Part shown: one piece after another, positions 46,715 to 58,300 of the stretch
Numbering within the stretch: the stretch's first letter is position 1
Layout of the letters: the number at the start of each line of letters is the position of its first letter
Assembly: GCF_000219915.2 (NCBI RefSeq)
Contig: NC_017964.1
Span: 124,001-188,000, forward strand
DNA from: Advenella kashmirensis WT001
GTDB lineage: Bacteria > Pseudomonadota > Gammaproteobacteria > Burkholderiales > Burkholderiaceae_B
DNA: 64,000 nt
Direction: 5' to 3'
Notes under the pieces: generated by a model
What the model saw: only the letters and a program-made list of their open reading frames with translations
What the model was told of the DNA's origin: nothing
Database searches by the model: none
Program-made: the position numbers and the translations under genes

Positions 46715-47935
46715 CTATTTCAACGCCAGTACAGAGGGGAGTAACAATATTGTCGTGAAACCGGCCAGAGATGAGGAGACCCAGCGGCGTACGCGCGATT
46801 TTCCTAGTGCATGAACCTGACCGTTGGCCTGAAGATCGGCCAGTGCCCGCTGTACGGTACGCTGGCTGGCGCCCAAAGCCTGCGCCAGGGCCGAGGTGGA
46901 CCAGGGCGCACCATCGGCAAGCAGCGCCAGCAATGCCGCTGCATCGCTGTCAATGGGCGGAGCCAGCACCACTGCGCTTCGATTGTCCCGCGGCATCAGC
47001 GCATATCCGTTGGCGGTCGCTTCTATCTGTGCCATCGTGCTGACCAGCTTGCGCAGTCGTCCCATTTCTACGCGCAAGCGTGCTCGATGCGATTCATCTG
47101 GATCGTGAAGCCGAAAAACCGTTGCGATCAGCGACTGCCGCGACACATCACCGGGCCAGGCGCAGGCAAGCGCACGGATCAGTTCAAACAGAATGGGCCG
47201 CCGGGCCAGTGACAGCCACGTGCCGTCAACACTGATGCCCCGACGACAGCCATCGACCACCAGTGCGGTCGAGGCAAACAGGTCGGCAACCTCTGCAAGC
47301 GTTAATGTCTTGTCGTCATCGGCCGTGCGCAGGCGTGCAGCGGGGCGCTGCAGTGTTTTTTGCATTGCTGTCACTTCGGCCTGAAGCGCAGGGATCGTGG
47401 CCTGGTCGGCAGCAGCCTGGGCTCGGCGCAGCGCGATTTGGGCGCGCTCCATATGCAATGAGCGCAGTGCAAGCTCGGCCTGGACCAGTTCTGCCACGGC
47501 GACCAGAGAGGCCGGTACGCCGGCCGTATCAAGATCGCAGATCGTTGCCGACGCATCCTGAAGGCGGCCGAGCAACAGAAAGCGGCGCGCCATGATAAGC
47601 CGGGCCTGCAGGGCATTGGCATGATCATTGCGCGCCTGCAGGGTGGCCAGTGCAGCGGCAAGCATGTGCAATGGGCTATCGAGCTGGCGCATAGCCAGAG
47701 CCACTTCTGCGCCAGCAACAATGCAGCGCGCTCTTTGCACGGGTTCATGGGGGCCGAACTTGCGGGCCGCCTGCTCAAGCAGCTCACGGGCTCGGGCGTA
47801 GTCCCCCAGGCGTGCCATGGCCACGCCGCGCAAGGCAAGCGCAGGCGGGTCATCGCGCAGTGCAACCAGCTTCAGGGCATTGAGCACATCGCCGGCAGCA
47901 AGCATACGGGCGCAAGCGGCAGTCAGGGAATCCAT
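46715..47935 (-). CDS. Transcriptional regulator with TPR-like and winged-helix domains
   Basis: The product is 406 residues. Residues 1 to about 200 are Ala/Leu-rich helical repeats of TPR type (DVLNALKLVALRDDPPALALRGVAMARLGDYARARELLEQAARKFG). Residues about 225-310 resemble an OmpR/SARP-like winged helix (GTWLSLARRPILFELIRALACAWPGDVSRQSLIATVF). About 335-390 form a second winged helix (STSALAQALGASQRTVQRALADLQANGQVHALGKSR). It is first in the unit with the propeller, DUF899 and membrane protein genes and is their likely regulator. The inducing signal is unknown. Confidence 0.78.
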   Translation of the reverse strand: MDSLTAACARMLAAGDVLNALKLVALRDDPPALALRGVAMARLGDYARARELLEQAARKFGPHEPVQRARCIVAGAEVALAMRQLDSPLHMLAAALATLQARNDHANALQARLIMARRFLLLGRLQDASATICDLDTAGVPASLVAVAELVQAELALRSLHMERAQIALRRAQAAADQATIPALQAEVTAMQKTLQRPAARLRTADDDKTLTLAEVADLFASTALVVDGCRRGISVDGTWLSLARRPILFELIRALACAWPGDVSRQSLIATVFRLHDPDESHRARLRVEMGRLRKLVSTMAQIEATANGYALMPRDNRSAVVLAPPIDSDAAALLALLADGAPWSTSALAQALGASQRTVQRALADLQANGQVHALGKSRVRRWVSSSLAGFTTILLLPSVLALK

Positions 47936-47981
47936 GCCGATAGCATACTCTTTTCAATTGAAATAGTGATAACGGGCGAAA

Positions 47982-48008
47982 AAAAGACAGGCACGGTGCC
48001 TGTCTTTT
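47982..48008 (-). terminator. Intrinsic terminator of the TRAP operon
   Basis: Thirteen-base arms AAAAGACAGGCAC (47982-47994) and GTGCCTGTCTTTT (47996-48008) are complementary. On the minus strand the hairpin is followed by a T run. It lies just after the dctM stop. Confidence 0.85.
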
Positions 48009-48054
48009 AACGGAAAACGGCAGATCAGTATGTCGTTATCCCATTACTATTTCA

Positions 48055-49331
48055 CTATCCCAATAGCTGCGGCAGCCACAAGGAGATGGCGGGAACATAG
48101 GTGATGATAATCAGGAATCCCAGCAACAGGATCAGCCATGGCGAAGCGGCCCGCATGACTTGGCCGATAGACATTTTGGTGATTCCAGCGGTAACGAAAA
48201 GGTTCAGGCCGATCGGCGGCGTAACCATGCCGATTTCCAGGTTGACGACCATGATAATGCCCAGGTGCACCGGATCAATCCCCAGTTGTGTGGCAATTGG
48301 AAACAGGATTGGTGCAAGAATAAGAATAATGCCTGTCGGCTCCATGAACATGCCGGCGACCAGCAGCAGAATATTGACGACAATCAGAAACTGCCAAGCT
48401 TGCATATCCCACGCAATGATTTGTTCTGCGATGATTTGCGGAATGCGCTCGGTGGTCAATACATGGGCAAAAAGCAAGGCGTTTACAATGATGAACATCA
48501 GCATGATCGTGACTTTGGCAGCATCGACCAGCACGTCTGGCACTTGCCGTAAGCCGATATCGCGATAAACAAACACGGCTACCAGGAATGCGTAGACTGC
48601 AGAAACAGCCGCCGCTTCGGTTGGTGTAAAAATACCGCCGTATATACCACCAAGGATGATAAAGATTAGTGCCAGGCCCCAGATGGAATCGCGGCCGGCG
48701 GCGAGTACTTCCTTGAGGCTGGCGCGCGGTTGCCTGGGGTAATTTTTGATCCTGGCTACAATATAGATGGCGATCATGAGCAGTAAACCCAGCGAAATGC
48801 CCGGTATTACACCTGCCATAAAAAGCGCACCTACCGAGGTTTCTGTTGCAGCCCCGTAAACCACCATGACGATTGAGGGCGGAATCAGAATGCCCAGTGT
48901 ACCGGCGTTACATACCACGCCGGCCGCGAAGGGTTTGGGATAGCCAGAGCGAACCATGCCCGCAATCACAATAGAGCCCACTGCAACCACGGTAGCCGGA
49001 GATGATCCGGAGACTGCCGCAAAAAGGCAGCAGGCCATGACAGATGCAATAGCAAGACCGCCATGGAAATGCCCGACGGTGGCGATTGCAAAGCGAATCA
49101 TGCGCTTGGCCACACCGCCGGTAGTCATGAAAGCGCCTGCCAGTACAAAAAACGGGATGGCCATAAGCGTAAAGTGCTCAGACGTCTCGTACATTTTGAG
49201 CGACAATGAGGCCAGGGAATCTGTGCCGAAGAACAGAATGGTCAGCAGTGAGGATAAACCCAATGCCACCGCAACCGGCGTGCCCATGAACATGAACACG
49301 AACAGCATGACGAACAGGCGACGGTAGTCAT
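48055..49331 (-). CDS. dctM: TRAP transporter large membrane subunit DctM (apparent frameshift at N-terminus)
   Basis: The product is 425 residues after repair with about 12 hydrophobic segments. DctM motifs include FVMLFVFMFMGTPVAVALGLSS at the start, GSSPATVVAVGSIVIAGMVRSGYPK, GTLGILIPPSIVMVVYGAATETSVGALFMAG and GMVTPPIGLNLFV. As written the frame opens only at 49308. Adding one C to GTCGCCTGTT near 49320 gives MTTVALFVML from ATG 49331, which overlaps the dctQ stop (ATGA). It is the transport channel of the TRAP system. Confidence 0.9.
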
Positions 49332-49876
49332 TTGACCTCCTGGTTGATCACAGACGTATCATCACTGGCATGTTTGAGCGCCTCTTCGGCTTCATCGCCA
49401 AGCAGCTGGGCGCGACGGCCCCGCAGCATATCGAACAGGATTTCGGCAAACCGTATGAATAAAAGCGCGAAGCCTACAGGCAATACCAATCGCGGAACCC
49501 ACTGGGGAACGGGTATATCCTGGGCAAGAATGCCAATGGTGTACATTTTGTCCACGTAAATCCAGGCGCCGTAGAATACGATAGCGGTATAGACTAGGCA
49601 CAGTGCGCAGGCCGCAATGCCGGTAACGCGGGCCGCCTTTTTGGGCAGGGCCTTGATCAGCGCATCAACGCCAATGTGCGCCTTGACCCGTACACCGTAT
49701 GACAGCCCCAGGAAGATCAAGCCGCCGAAGATGAATATGGCCAGCTCAAGCGCCCAGGTGAAACTGTAATTGAAGACATAGCGCGCTATGACCTGAGCAA
49801 AGGTGATCAGCGTCATGGCGGCCAGAAGAAAGGCGATCAGTCCTTCCTCAAGCCGATGAAACCAGTTAGCGTTCAT
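49328..49876 (-). CDS. dctQ: TRAP transporter small membrane subunit DctQ
   Basis: The product is 182 residues with four hydrophobic segments. The family pattern is AMTLITFAQVIARYVFNYSFTWALELAIFIFGGLIFLGLSYGVRVKAHIGVDALIKALP. ATG 49876 follows AAGGAGTATC, and its stop overlaps dctM. It links the binding protein to the large subunit. The C-terminal acidic extension (DEAEEALKHASDDTSVINQEVK) is slightly longer than usual. Confidence 0.9.
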   Translation of the reverse strand: MNANWFHRLEEGLIAFLLAAMTLITFAQVIARYVFNYSFTWALELAIFIFGGLIFLGLSYGVRVKAHIGVDALIKALPKKAARVTGIAACALCLVYTAIVFYGAWIYVDKMYTIGILAQDIPVPQWVPRLVLPVGFALLFIRFAEILFDMLRGRRAQLLGDEAEEALKHASDDTSVINQEVK

Positions 49877-49991
49877 GTGTGATACTCCTTTTTGAACCCG
49901 CAAAAAGCCTGTCGGTCAGACGATTATCCATATAACCGCTGCCAGCCCGAATGTCGGGCGGGCAAGCGGTCAGCGTAAACGTAAATCCAAT

Positions 49992-51109
<1,118 letters not shown>

Positions 51110-51212
51110 TTACGGGTTTGCCATCATGCGCTATGTAATGGCAAAAACTGCGGGTCGCGGCAACATTTCAACTGGTTCACAAGCAAGTTCCAATCCTTGA
51201 AAAGGCAAATCC

Positions 51213-54004
51213 ATGAGTCAGCTTAATCAGTCAAGACGACTTTTCCTGAAAAAAACCGTGGTTGCAGGTATCACCGTGTATCTGGCGCCGCTCAACAGCA
51301 ACGCATACAATGCGCTGTTCGAAGAAAAAATCCTGGCGGCCCCGATATGGGATTCGAAAACAAAAAGAATCCGTCACCGCATCGACGCCCAGTCCAAGGC
51401 GCTGGGAAAAAAAGTCTTTGCCTACGACATTCGCGCCGCAGACATGCCACATTGGCCGCAAAAGCAGGCGCATGCCTTCATTCTGCGCACCACCTTTGCC
51501 GATCGTATTTTTGAAGGCATTGATCTGTCCCGTCTTGGGGATGAGTTCAAACCTGATCGCCTTGTGACGGCCGAGGATCTGGCCCGCGACGGCCTGACAT
51601 TTCCCGAGTTTTACGGCGAAGACATGTTGCTGCCGGTGGGCAAGACACCGGCCTATCTGGGGCAGGCTGTGGCGGTGCTGATTTACCACGACTTTGCCCG
51701 GTTCCGCTTTGCCAAAAATGCCATTCAATTTCATCCGGATGCCATTCGCTATGGCCGGCAAACCGGCCCGCTGGAGCGCGACCCCTGGGGCACGTTCCGG
51801 TTTGTTCGTGTCGGCGGCGCATCGCCCTATGATGAAGATACCTTTTCCAGCCTGAAGGATATGCCTATTTTTCCTGCCGGCATGCGCAAGCGATTGCCGG
51901 TATGGCCGCAAGGGCGCGAAGGCGGCAAGCTGGACGAAGAGGGGATGTATCATGCGCAGCAGATGGACAGTGAAATAAAAAATCCATCAGACAAGTTCGA
52001 AGTGCTCTCGGCAGACTATTTCTCGCAATCGATTGATACTGCGGCCATGGAGGCCGATAACACTAATGGTTGGTTTGACCCGACCAGCCAGACCCTGCAC
52101 ATGGTCATTCCGACGCAGTCGCCGCCGGAGCTGGCCGAAGAAATTCCCAGAATGCTTGCCAAAATGAATACGCCGATCAGGCAATTGGTCCTGCACCCCT
52201 GTTATACCGTGGGATACGGCTCAAAGGATCATAGCAGTTTCCCTTTTGTCGGCACCATGGTGGCCATATACGGCGACGGTCATCCCGTACGCCTGGCCAA
52301 TGACAGATACGAACAGTTTCAGACGTCGATCAAGCGCCACGCATTCGATATTTCATATTCGATGACGGTAAACAAGGCGACCGGGAAAATTGATATTTTT
52401 CGCGGATATATGATCGGCAACGGCGGCGGCCGGCGCAATTTCACGCCGTCTGTCGTGATGGTGGCGGCGACCTCGGCCCAATCCATTTACTACATTCCAA
52501 AAAGCGATTTTGCTGCCGTGGGGGTGGCCACGCGCGCCATCGATGCCGGTTCTGCCCGGGGCTACGGTACGTTGCAGAGCATGGCGGCAACAGAAATGAT
52601 GATGGATGAAATGGCGGCCAGGCTCAATCTGGACCCCATCGATTTTCGCAAGCGCAATGTGCTCAAGTCCGGCATGAAAAACACGCAGGGCGCGATTCCG
52701 GCGGGTGCCGTGCGTGCCGATGAAATTCTGGATCTGGCGGCAAAGCATGAAATGTGGACCGCAAGAAACAAGCGCAAGACCGATTTTGAAACACAGCATC
52801 CAGGTAAACGTTATGGGGTCGGCTTTGCCTGTGTGCAGAAGGACTTTGGCACGGGTGCCGAGACCTCATTTGCGCGGGTCGAATTCTCTGCCGATGGCAA
52901 GCTGGTGCTCCACCACAGCGGTGCGGAAATGGGCACCGGCATGACCACATCGCAGGCCGTGGTCTGTGCGCAATGGATGGGCAAGCCGGCCGATGAATCG
53001 CACTTTTCGGCCACCGACTGGGACATGCTGCCTATGGTCGCAACGGCAGATCCTTACATGATGCCACAAGAGGACCAGGACCGGCTGTCTGCTGATCCCT
53101 TCTGGACGCCTTCGTACTGCTCGCCATCCAGTGCCAGCAATTCAGCGTTCTATTTCTCGCATACCACCCGGGAAGCATCGCGACTGCTTTTCGAGCAGAG
53201 CCTGTGGCCGGCCGCATTGGCCATCTGGAAGGCCGGCATAGGCGGCGGTCAGGCCGCTCCGCTGATTGTTCGCAGAGAGGATGCCCGTTGGGTTCCCGGC
53301 GGGCTCACCGCTGTGGGCATGCAAATCCTGCCGTTTGCCACCTTGGCAAAAAAGGCGCATGAGATGGGGCTGGTCACCGGGGTGGTGGTGCATAGTTTCA
53401 ACCGCTGGCAGTGGGCAGAAGCTGACTTTACGATCAATGCCAGCCAACTGCGTCTGCCGGTTGACGGGCTGGCGCTGCGCAAGGGCAGCGAGCCTGCTTA
53501 CCAGGCGATTGCCCGTGACCGTGTCTACTACCCGCCGATGCAGCGCAACAATGCAGCAGTGACCTACTACAGTGCCGTTGGCACACTGGTGAGCTGTCTG
53601 TCGATACAGGGACAGGCAAGGTCGAGATTATTAATCATCATTCGTTCATGGAGTGCGGTAATCTGATCGTGCCGGAGTTGGTGTCCGGTCAATTGCAAGG
53701 CGGCATCGCCATGGGTATTGGCCACGCGTTGCACGAATACCTGCCTTTGTATGAAGACGGGCCGGGTGACGGCACCTGGAATTTCAATCGCTATCAGGTG
53801 CCACGGGCAAGCGATGTTGCCGTGTGGCAGCAAACGGGCGACATTCTTCCTCCGTTGTCCGAGACCGATCCCCCCAAGGGTATGGCTGAAGTTGTGATGA
53901 TTCCGGTGGTTGCAGCGATAGTCAACGCAATCGCACATGCCACCGGACACTATTTTCGCCATCTGCCGGTACGCGCTGACAACATCAAAGAGGTCCTCCA
54001 ATGA
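51213..54004 (+). CDS. Tat-exported molybdopterin hydroxylase/dehydrogenase large subunit (apparent frameshift)
   Basis: The product is 930 residues after repair and a xanthine-oxidase-family molybdenum subunit of the isoquinoline 1-oxidoreductase/nicotinate dehydrogenase/aldehyde dehydrogenase group. The N-terminus SRRLFLKK followed by a hydrophobic stretch is a twin-arginine signal. Cofactor regions include GNGGGRRNFTPS, GSARGYGTLQSMAATEMMMDE and GAEMGTGMTTSQAVV, and the catalytic-type Glu lies in PPKGMAEVVMIP. The frame breaks near 53592. Adding one G gives LVELSVDTGTGKVEIINHHSFMECGNLIVPELVSGQ. Context favours ring hydroxylation of a pyridine carboxylate, but a membrane-bound aldehyde dehydrogenase role (AldFGH-like) is possible. 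Confidence 0.87.
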
Positions 54005-54555
54005 AAATCACCACCAGACCGATTACGCTGACCATCAACGGCAAGAAACAAGGTCCGCTTGACATTGCCGAAGGCATGATGATGATCGACTTTCTGAATG
54101 AATACGTGAATCTGACCGGCTCGCGCCTTGGCTGTGGCCAGGGCGTTTGTCATGCCTGCGTTGTTATTGAAGATCAGCCCGATGGCAGTAGCCACGAGAC
54201 GCGAACCTGTATTACCGGGGCCCATTATTTCGACGGCAAGGCGATCCGCACTGTGGAAGGGCACGCTACGATCAATGACAAGGGCGAGGAAGTTCCATCG
54301 CCCGTGCAACAGGCCTTCATGGACCACTACAGCTTCCAGTGCGGCTACTGCACGCCAGGCTTTGTGAACGCCGCGACGGTATTCATTGAAGGGCTCAAGC
54401 GCAATCCCATTGCCAGGGATGAGCTGGAAGAGGCGATTCTCAAGGCAATGAATAATCACATTTGTCGTTGCACGGGCTATGTCCGCTACTATGAAGCGGT
54501 GCGTGACCTGGTCCTTAAGACGCCAGGCCTGATCAGGGAGACAAAAAATGGCTAA
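54001..54555 (+). CDS. [2Fe-2S] subunit of the molybdenum dehydrogenase (NicA-like)
   Basis: The product is 184 residues with two [2Fe-2S] clusters. The plant-ferredoxin type cluster uses GCGQGVCHACVV and a later Cys in TRTCITGAHYF. The helical-domain cluster uses FQCGYCTPGF and NHICRCTGYVRYYEAV. It lacks a signal peptide, so it is probably carried to the periplasm with the Tat-exported large subunit. The start overlaps the large-subunit stop (ATGA), and the end overlaps the cytochrome gene by 8 bases. Electrons pass from molybdenum to the cytochrome c subunit. Confidence 0.9.
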   Translation: MKITTRPITLTINGKKQGPLDIAEGMMMIDFLNEYVNLTGSRLGCGQGVCHACVVIEDQPDGSSHETRTCITGAHYFDGKAIRTVEGHATINDKGEEVPSPVQQAFMDHYSFQCGYCTPGFVNAATVFIEGLKRNPIARDELEEAILKAMNNHICRCTGYVRYYEAVRDLVLKTPGLIRETKNG

Positions 54556-55798
54556 AAGACGTTTTCTTCCGGCCCTGTTCCTGATAGTGGTTGTGTTGCT
54601 AATTATTGTTGCCGTCTTGTGGTGGCGTGAAAATCGCAGTAATGATAATCCGGTGCAGAAGGTGTCGGCCACGGACGAACAGATAGCGCGCGGACGCTAT
54701 GCCGCCAGGGCGGCAGATTGCGCCGCCTGTCATACTGTGGAAGGCGGTGGTCTGTTTGCCGGTGGCTTTCCCATGGAAACCCCCTTTGGAACAGTGCATG
54801 GCAGCAACATTACACCCTCGGCCGATTACGGTATTGGTCGCTGGACCCGGGAAGACTTTCATCGTGCAGTTCGAGAAGGTATCACGCCTGGCGGGCGGCA
54901 CTTGTATCCGGCGATGCCGTACAACTCCTATTACATGATGAGTGATCAGGATCTGGATGATATTTATGCCTATCTGATGACCAGACCCGCCATCGATGTA
55001 CCAACGCCCCAGAATGATCTGCCGTTCCCGTTTAATCAGCGCTTTCTGATGATCGGCTGGAACCTGCTGTTTCAGAACAAGGATCCGCTGCCGGCAGTCT
55101 CTTCAGGCGACTCCGAATTATGGGTGCGGGGGCGGTATCTGACCGATGTGATGGGGCACTGCGCCGAATGCCATACGCCACGCGGCATGTTTGGCCAGAT
55201 GGATCTGGCGCAATCGCTCAAGGGCGGTACCCTTGGTCGCTTCAAGGCTGCGGATATCACGCCGAGCGGATTGGCTGAGCGCGGCTGGACACCCGGTGAC
55301 CTGGGCCAATTCCTGGCAACCGGCACGGCCCCGCAAGGCTCTGCGTTCAGTGAAATGCATATGGTGGTGGCGCTTAGTACGCAGTACCTGACAAAAGAGG
55401 ATATGACGGCCATGACCACGTATCTGATGGGTGATAAACCACCGCCACCCAAGGTGGCACAATTGACGCCAGGCGGCGATAAGGGCAGGGCACAGTATCT
55501 GAATCTATGCGCGGGTTGTCACGGCGTGTCAGGCGAGGGCAAACCGAATGTTGCACCTGCGATGGCAGGCAATGCAACGATCCGTCAGGGCGACGCCACC
55601 AATCTGATCGCCTCTATTCTTGATGGTCTGCCCGAGCAGGCGTTTCCCGGCAACAGCAATATGCAAAGCATGCCCGGGTTTGCCCGCAAGCTGAACGATC
55701 AGCAAATGGCCGAACTGGTCAATTACACGCGTACTACCTGGGGTGGTTTGCCAGGGGATATCACCGCTGCGCAGATTGACGCTTTGCGCGAGCATTGA
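54548..55798 (+). CDS. Triheme cytochrome c subunit of the dehydrogenase
   Basis: The product is 416 residues. An N-terminal membrane helix (FLPALFLIVVVLLIIVAVLWW) anchors it with the body in the periplasm. Three CxxCH heme motifs follow: CAACH near residue 58, CAECH near 208 and CAGCH near 324. Likely Met ligands sit in motifs such as YPAMPYNSYY. Triheme cytochromes of this type accept electrons from membrane-linked molybdenum, alcohol or aldehyde dehydrogenases and pass them to quinone or an oxidase. It is co-transcribed with both other subunits. In Pseudomonas putida NicB such heme domains are fused to the large subunit, while here they are separate. Confidence 0.92.
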   Translation: MAKRRFLPALFLIVVVLLIIVAVLWWRENRSNDNPVQKVSATDEQIARGRYAARAADCAACHTVEGGGLFAGGFPMETPFGTVHGSNITPSADYGIGRWTREDFHRAVREGITPGGRHLYPAMPYNSYYMMSDQDLDDIYAYLMTRPAIDVPTPQNDLPFPFNQRFLMIGWNLLFQNKDPLPAVSSGDSELWVRGRYLTDVMGHCAECHTPRGMFGQMDLAQSLKGGTLGRFKAADITPSGLAERGWTPGDLGQFLATGTAPQGSAFSEMHMVVALSTQYLTKEDMTAMTTYLMGDKPPPPKVAQLTPGGDKGRAQYLNLCAGCHGVSGEGKPNVAPAMAGNATIRQGDATNLIASILDGLPEQAFPGNSNMQSMPGFARKLNDQQMAELVNYTRTTWGGLPGDITAAQIDALREH

Positions 55799-56004
55799 TG
55801 TTATCGATAGCGCGCTCAGCACCAGCAGCATCAGGCTGAGCGCCGACCAGGGCAAACGGGGCAGCAAGGCAAATGCCCGTCGTGCCACCCGCTGCGCCGA
55901 CGACCGGGCGGCTGGCTACAGGTATATACTTTACTCTCGTAGTCGGGCATTTGCATTTCAACTGAAATTACTGCGTTTGTCGATATCAGCAAAGGAGAAC
56001 GTTG

Positions 56005-56664
56005 ATGAGAAAAGTCATTGTTGGCGCATTTGTGAGTATGGACGGGGTCATGCAGGCACCGGGCGGCCCGCAGGAAGACCCGGTGGGTGGATTTCGATAT
56101 GGCGGCTGGCTGGTTCCGTATTTTGATGAATCACTGGGTGTGAAGGTTGGGGAAATCTTTGCCCGTCCATTTGATTTACTGCTTGGCCGAAAAACCTACG
56201 ATATTTTTGCTGCCCATTGGCCGTATGTCGGGCCGGAAGAGCCGCTAGGCGCACTATTCGATCAGATAGAAAAATACGTTGCCACACGTAATGCGAATTT
56301 CAAGCCGGACTGGCAGAACAGCCGGGTGCTGGGTGCTGATGTGGTGGCGGCAGTGCGCAAACTGAAAGAAGAGGAAGGGCCGGATCTGCTTACCCAGGGC
56401 TCGACTGATTTTCTGCAAACCCTGCACGCACATGATCTGGTCGATGAAATGTACATCATGATATTTCCGCTGGTGCTGGGTAAAGGCAAAAGGCTTTTTG
56501 CAGAAGGGGCGGCGCCGGCGGCATTTGAATTGTTAAGCACGCAGGCATCCGATAGCGGTGTTATTGTCAACCACTATGTGCGTGCCGGTGATATTGAAAC
56601 AGGTTCGTTCGCTGCTGAGCATCCCTCTGCGGCCGAGCTGGAGCGACGCAAACATTTGGATTGA
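56005..56664 (+). CDS. Dihydrofolate-reductase-like (RibD C-terminal) domain protein
   Basis: The product is 219 residues. The opening RKVIVGAFVSMDGVMQAPGGPQED, the middle FDLLLGRKTYDIFAAHWP and the later MIFPLVLGKGKRLFAEG are typical of YwjB/YyaP-like DHFR-superfamily proteins. These probably reduce an NADPH-dependent substrate of unknown identity. ATG 56005 follows AAAGGAGAACG. It lies between the dehydrogenase operon and the Liv-type transporter and has its own upstream region. A role in the pathway is not evident. Confidence 0.87.
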   Translation: MRKVIVGAFVSMDGVMQAPGGPQEDPVGGFRYGGWLVPYFDESLGVKVGEIFARPFDLLLGRKTYDIFAAHWPYVGPEEPLGALFDQIEKYVATRNANFKPDWQNSRVLGADVVAAVRKLKEEEGPDLLTQGSTDFLQTLHAHDLVDEMYIMIFPLVLGKGKRLFAEGAAPAAFELLSTQASDSGVIVNHYVRAGDIETGSFAAEHPSAAELERRKHLD

Positions 56665-57134
56665 CTATTAACATGGCTATCGGGTACAGACCGGCAGGCG
56701 CCATGGTGTGGTGAACAAACCCGTATGATGCGTATACGGTGAAGAGCCGCCAGGATATTTTTCACCGATACGCAGCTTCAACGGCTGTGCAAATAATGAG
56801 CTGTTATCGAAAAACGTACTACTTCCAGGCTGCAGTTGCGCTGCCTGCGGGGCACAAAACCCTTGCCCAAACGCGTCTATGTGAAAAACAAAAAAAAGCC
56901 GGACCAACGGTTACGCTGCCGTGCGCACAGATATTGCCTATATGGGTGCCAGAACCCTCTGTTTGTCGGCGCCCAACTGCTTATTAACGTTTTCCCTTAT
57001 TGCACCTGTGATAGTGCTCGTTGTACCTTAATAATTAATTGAGTGTTTAATTATTTAAATCGCTCGGTCCATTCAAATCGAATCAGGGAATGCGTTTTTC
57101 GCGCAATCGCCAGCCATCATTGTTGGAGTGTTTT
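56665..57134. other. Intergenic/promoter region of the Liv-type operon
   Basis: There are about 470 bases with no convincing gene; small open frames here have no domains. The right end is strongly AT-rich. It carries an imperfect inverted repeat TTAATAATTAA (57028-57038) and TTAATTATTTAA (57047-57058), and a GGAG ribosome site before 57135. A related AT-rich stretch precedes the monooxygenase gene. Confidence 0.5.
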
Positions 57135-58270
57135 ATGAAATATCTCACATCAGGTATCAGTGGATTAATGCTTGTCAGCTGTGCGGCGGTTGCTGCGGAA
57201 GGCAGCGGGCCAGTCCGGATTGGAGTAATCCAGCCCTTGACCGGTTCAGTCGCATACAACGGGCAGGCGTATGTCAAAGGTGCAAAGCTTGCCGTCGCGC
57301 AACGCAATGCGCAAGGCGGCATCAACGGTCGACAGGTTCAGTTGCAGATAGAGGATGGGCAATGCCAGCCTGCAAACTCGGTTAATGCCGCGGAAAAACT
57401 GATTCAACGCAATAAGGTGCCCGTTCTGGCCGGCGCTTTCTGCAGTTCTGCCACGGCAGCGGTGATGGCAGTTGCTGAAAAATACAAAATACCATTGTTA
57501 TCGGGTGTCTCTTCCAAAGCAGACCTGACCGAGAAGGGTATGAAATATTTTTTTCGCTCGGCAGAAACCGACAGGCTGATGGCCAGGACATTCAGCAAGA
57601 TACTGGCTGACGATCTTAAGCTCAAGACCGTGGCATATATCGGCGTTAATGATGACTGGGGCGCGGTGGAGTGGAGGATTTCGAAAAGGATCTGAATGCT
57701 TTGGGTGTCAAATCTGTCATGAAGGAATACTTCGACCATGGAACGACTGATTTTTATACGCTGTTGACCAAACTGCGAGCACTTAAGCCTGACGGCGTAT
57801 TCGTGGCTGCGGAAACGCAGGATGGTTCCATTCTGGTAAAGCAGCTCAAAGAGTTCGGCATTGAAACCAAAGTGTTTGGTGTAGGTTCATGGGCGACCGC
57901 CGATTTTATCGGTTTGACCGGAGAGGCATCGGAAGGCATCTATGCGGCGGTGCCTTATGTTTCCAATATGAAAGGCGAGCGCAATGCCGGGTTCGTTGAA
58001 AGCTACCAAAAAGAGTACAAGCAGCTCCCGGGCAAGTACGATGCGTCAGGCTACAACGCCATGAACATCCTGATGCAGGCGATTGAGCGCGCGGGTTCCG
58101 ATGAGCCGGAAAAAATCCGGGATGCACTATACAAGACGGACTATGCAGCGCCCAACGGACGATTTCAGTTCACCGAAAAAGGCGAGGGCTACGGCTTTGA
58201 TACCGTACTGGTGCAAATTCAGGGTGGCAAGACTCATGTGGTCACTCAGGCACGCACCGAGAAACCGTAA
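57135..58270 (+). CDS. Liv/HAAT-type ABC transporter substrate-binding protein (apparent frameshift)
   Basis: The product is 378 residues after repair. A short signal peptide ends near residue 21 (AAVAAEG). The receptor pattern is PVRIGVIQPLTGSVAYNGQAYVKGAKLAVAQRNAQGGINGRQVQLQIEDGQCQPANSVNAAEKLI. The frame breaks near 57664. Adding one G to GCGGTGG gives DDWGAGGVEDFEKDLNALG. It is the first of five transporter genes. Aromatic or pyridine acids are plausible ligands because the following catabolic genes are nic-like. The exact ligand is inferred only from context. Confidence 0.88.
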
Positions 58271-58300
58271 TCGCTTTGGATAACGACATAAGGAAATCGG

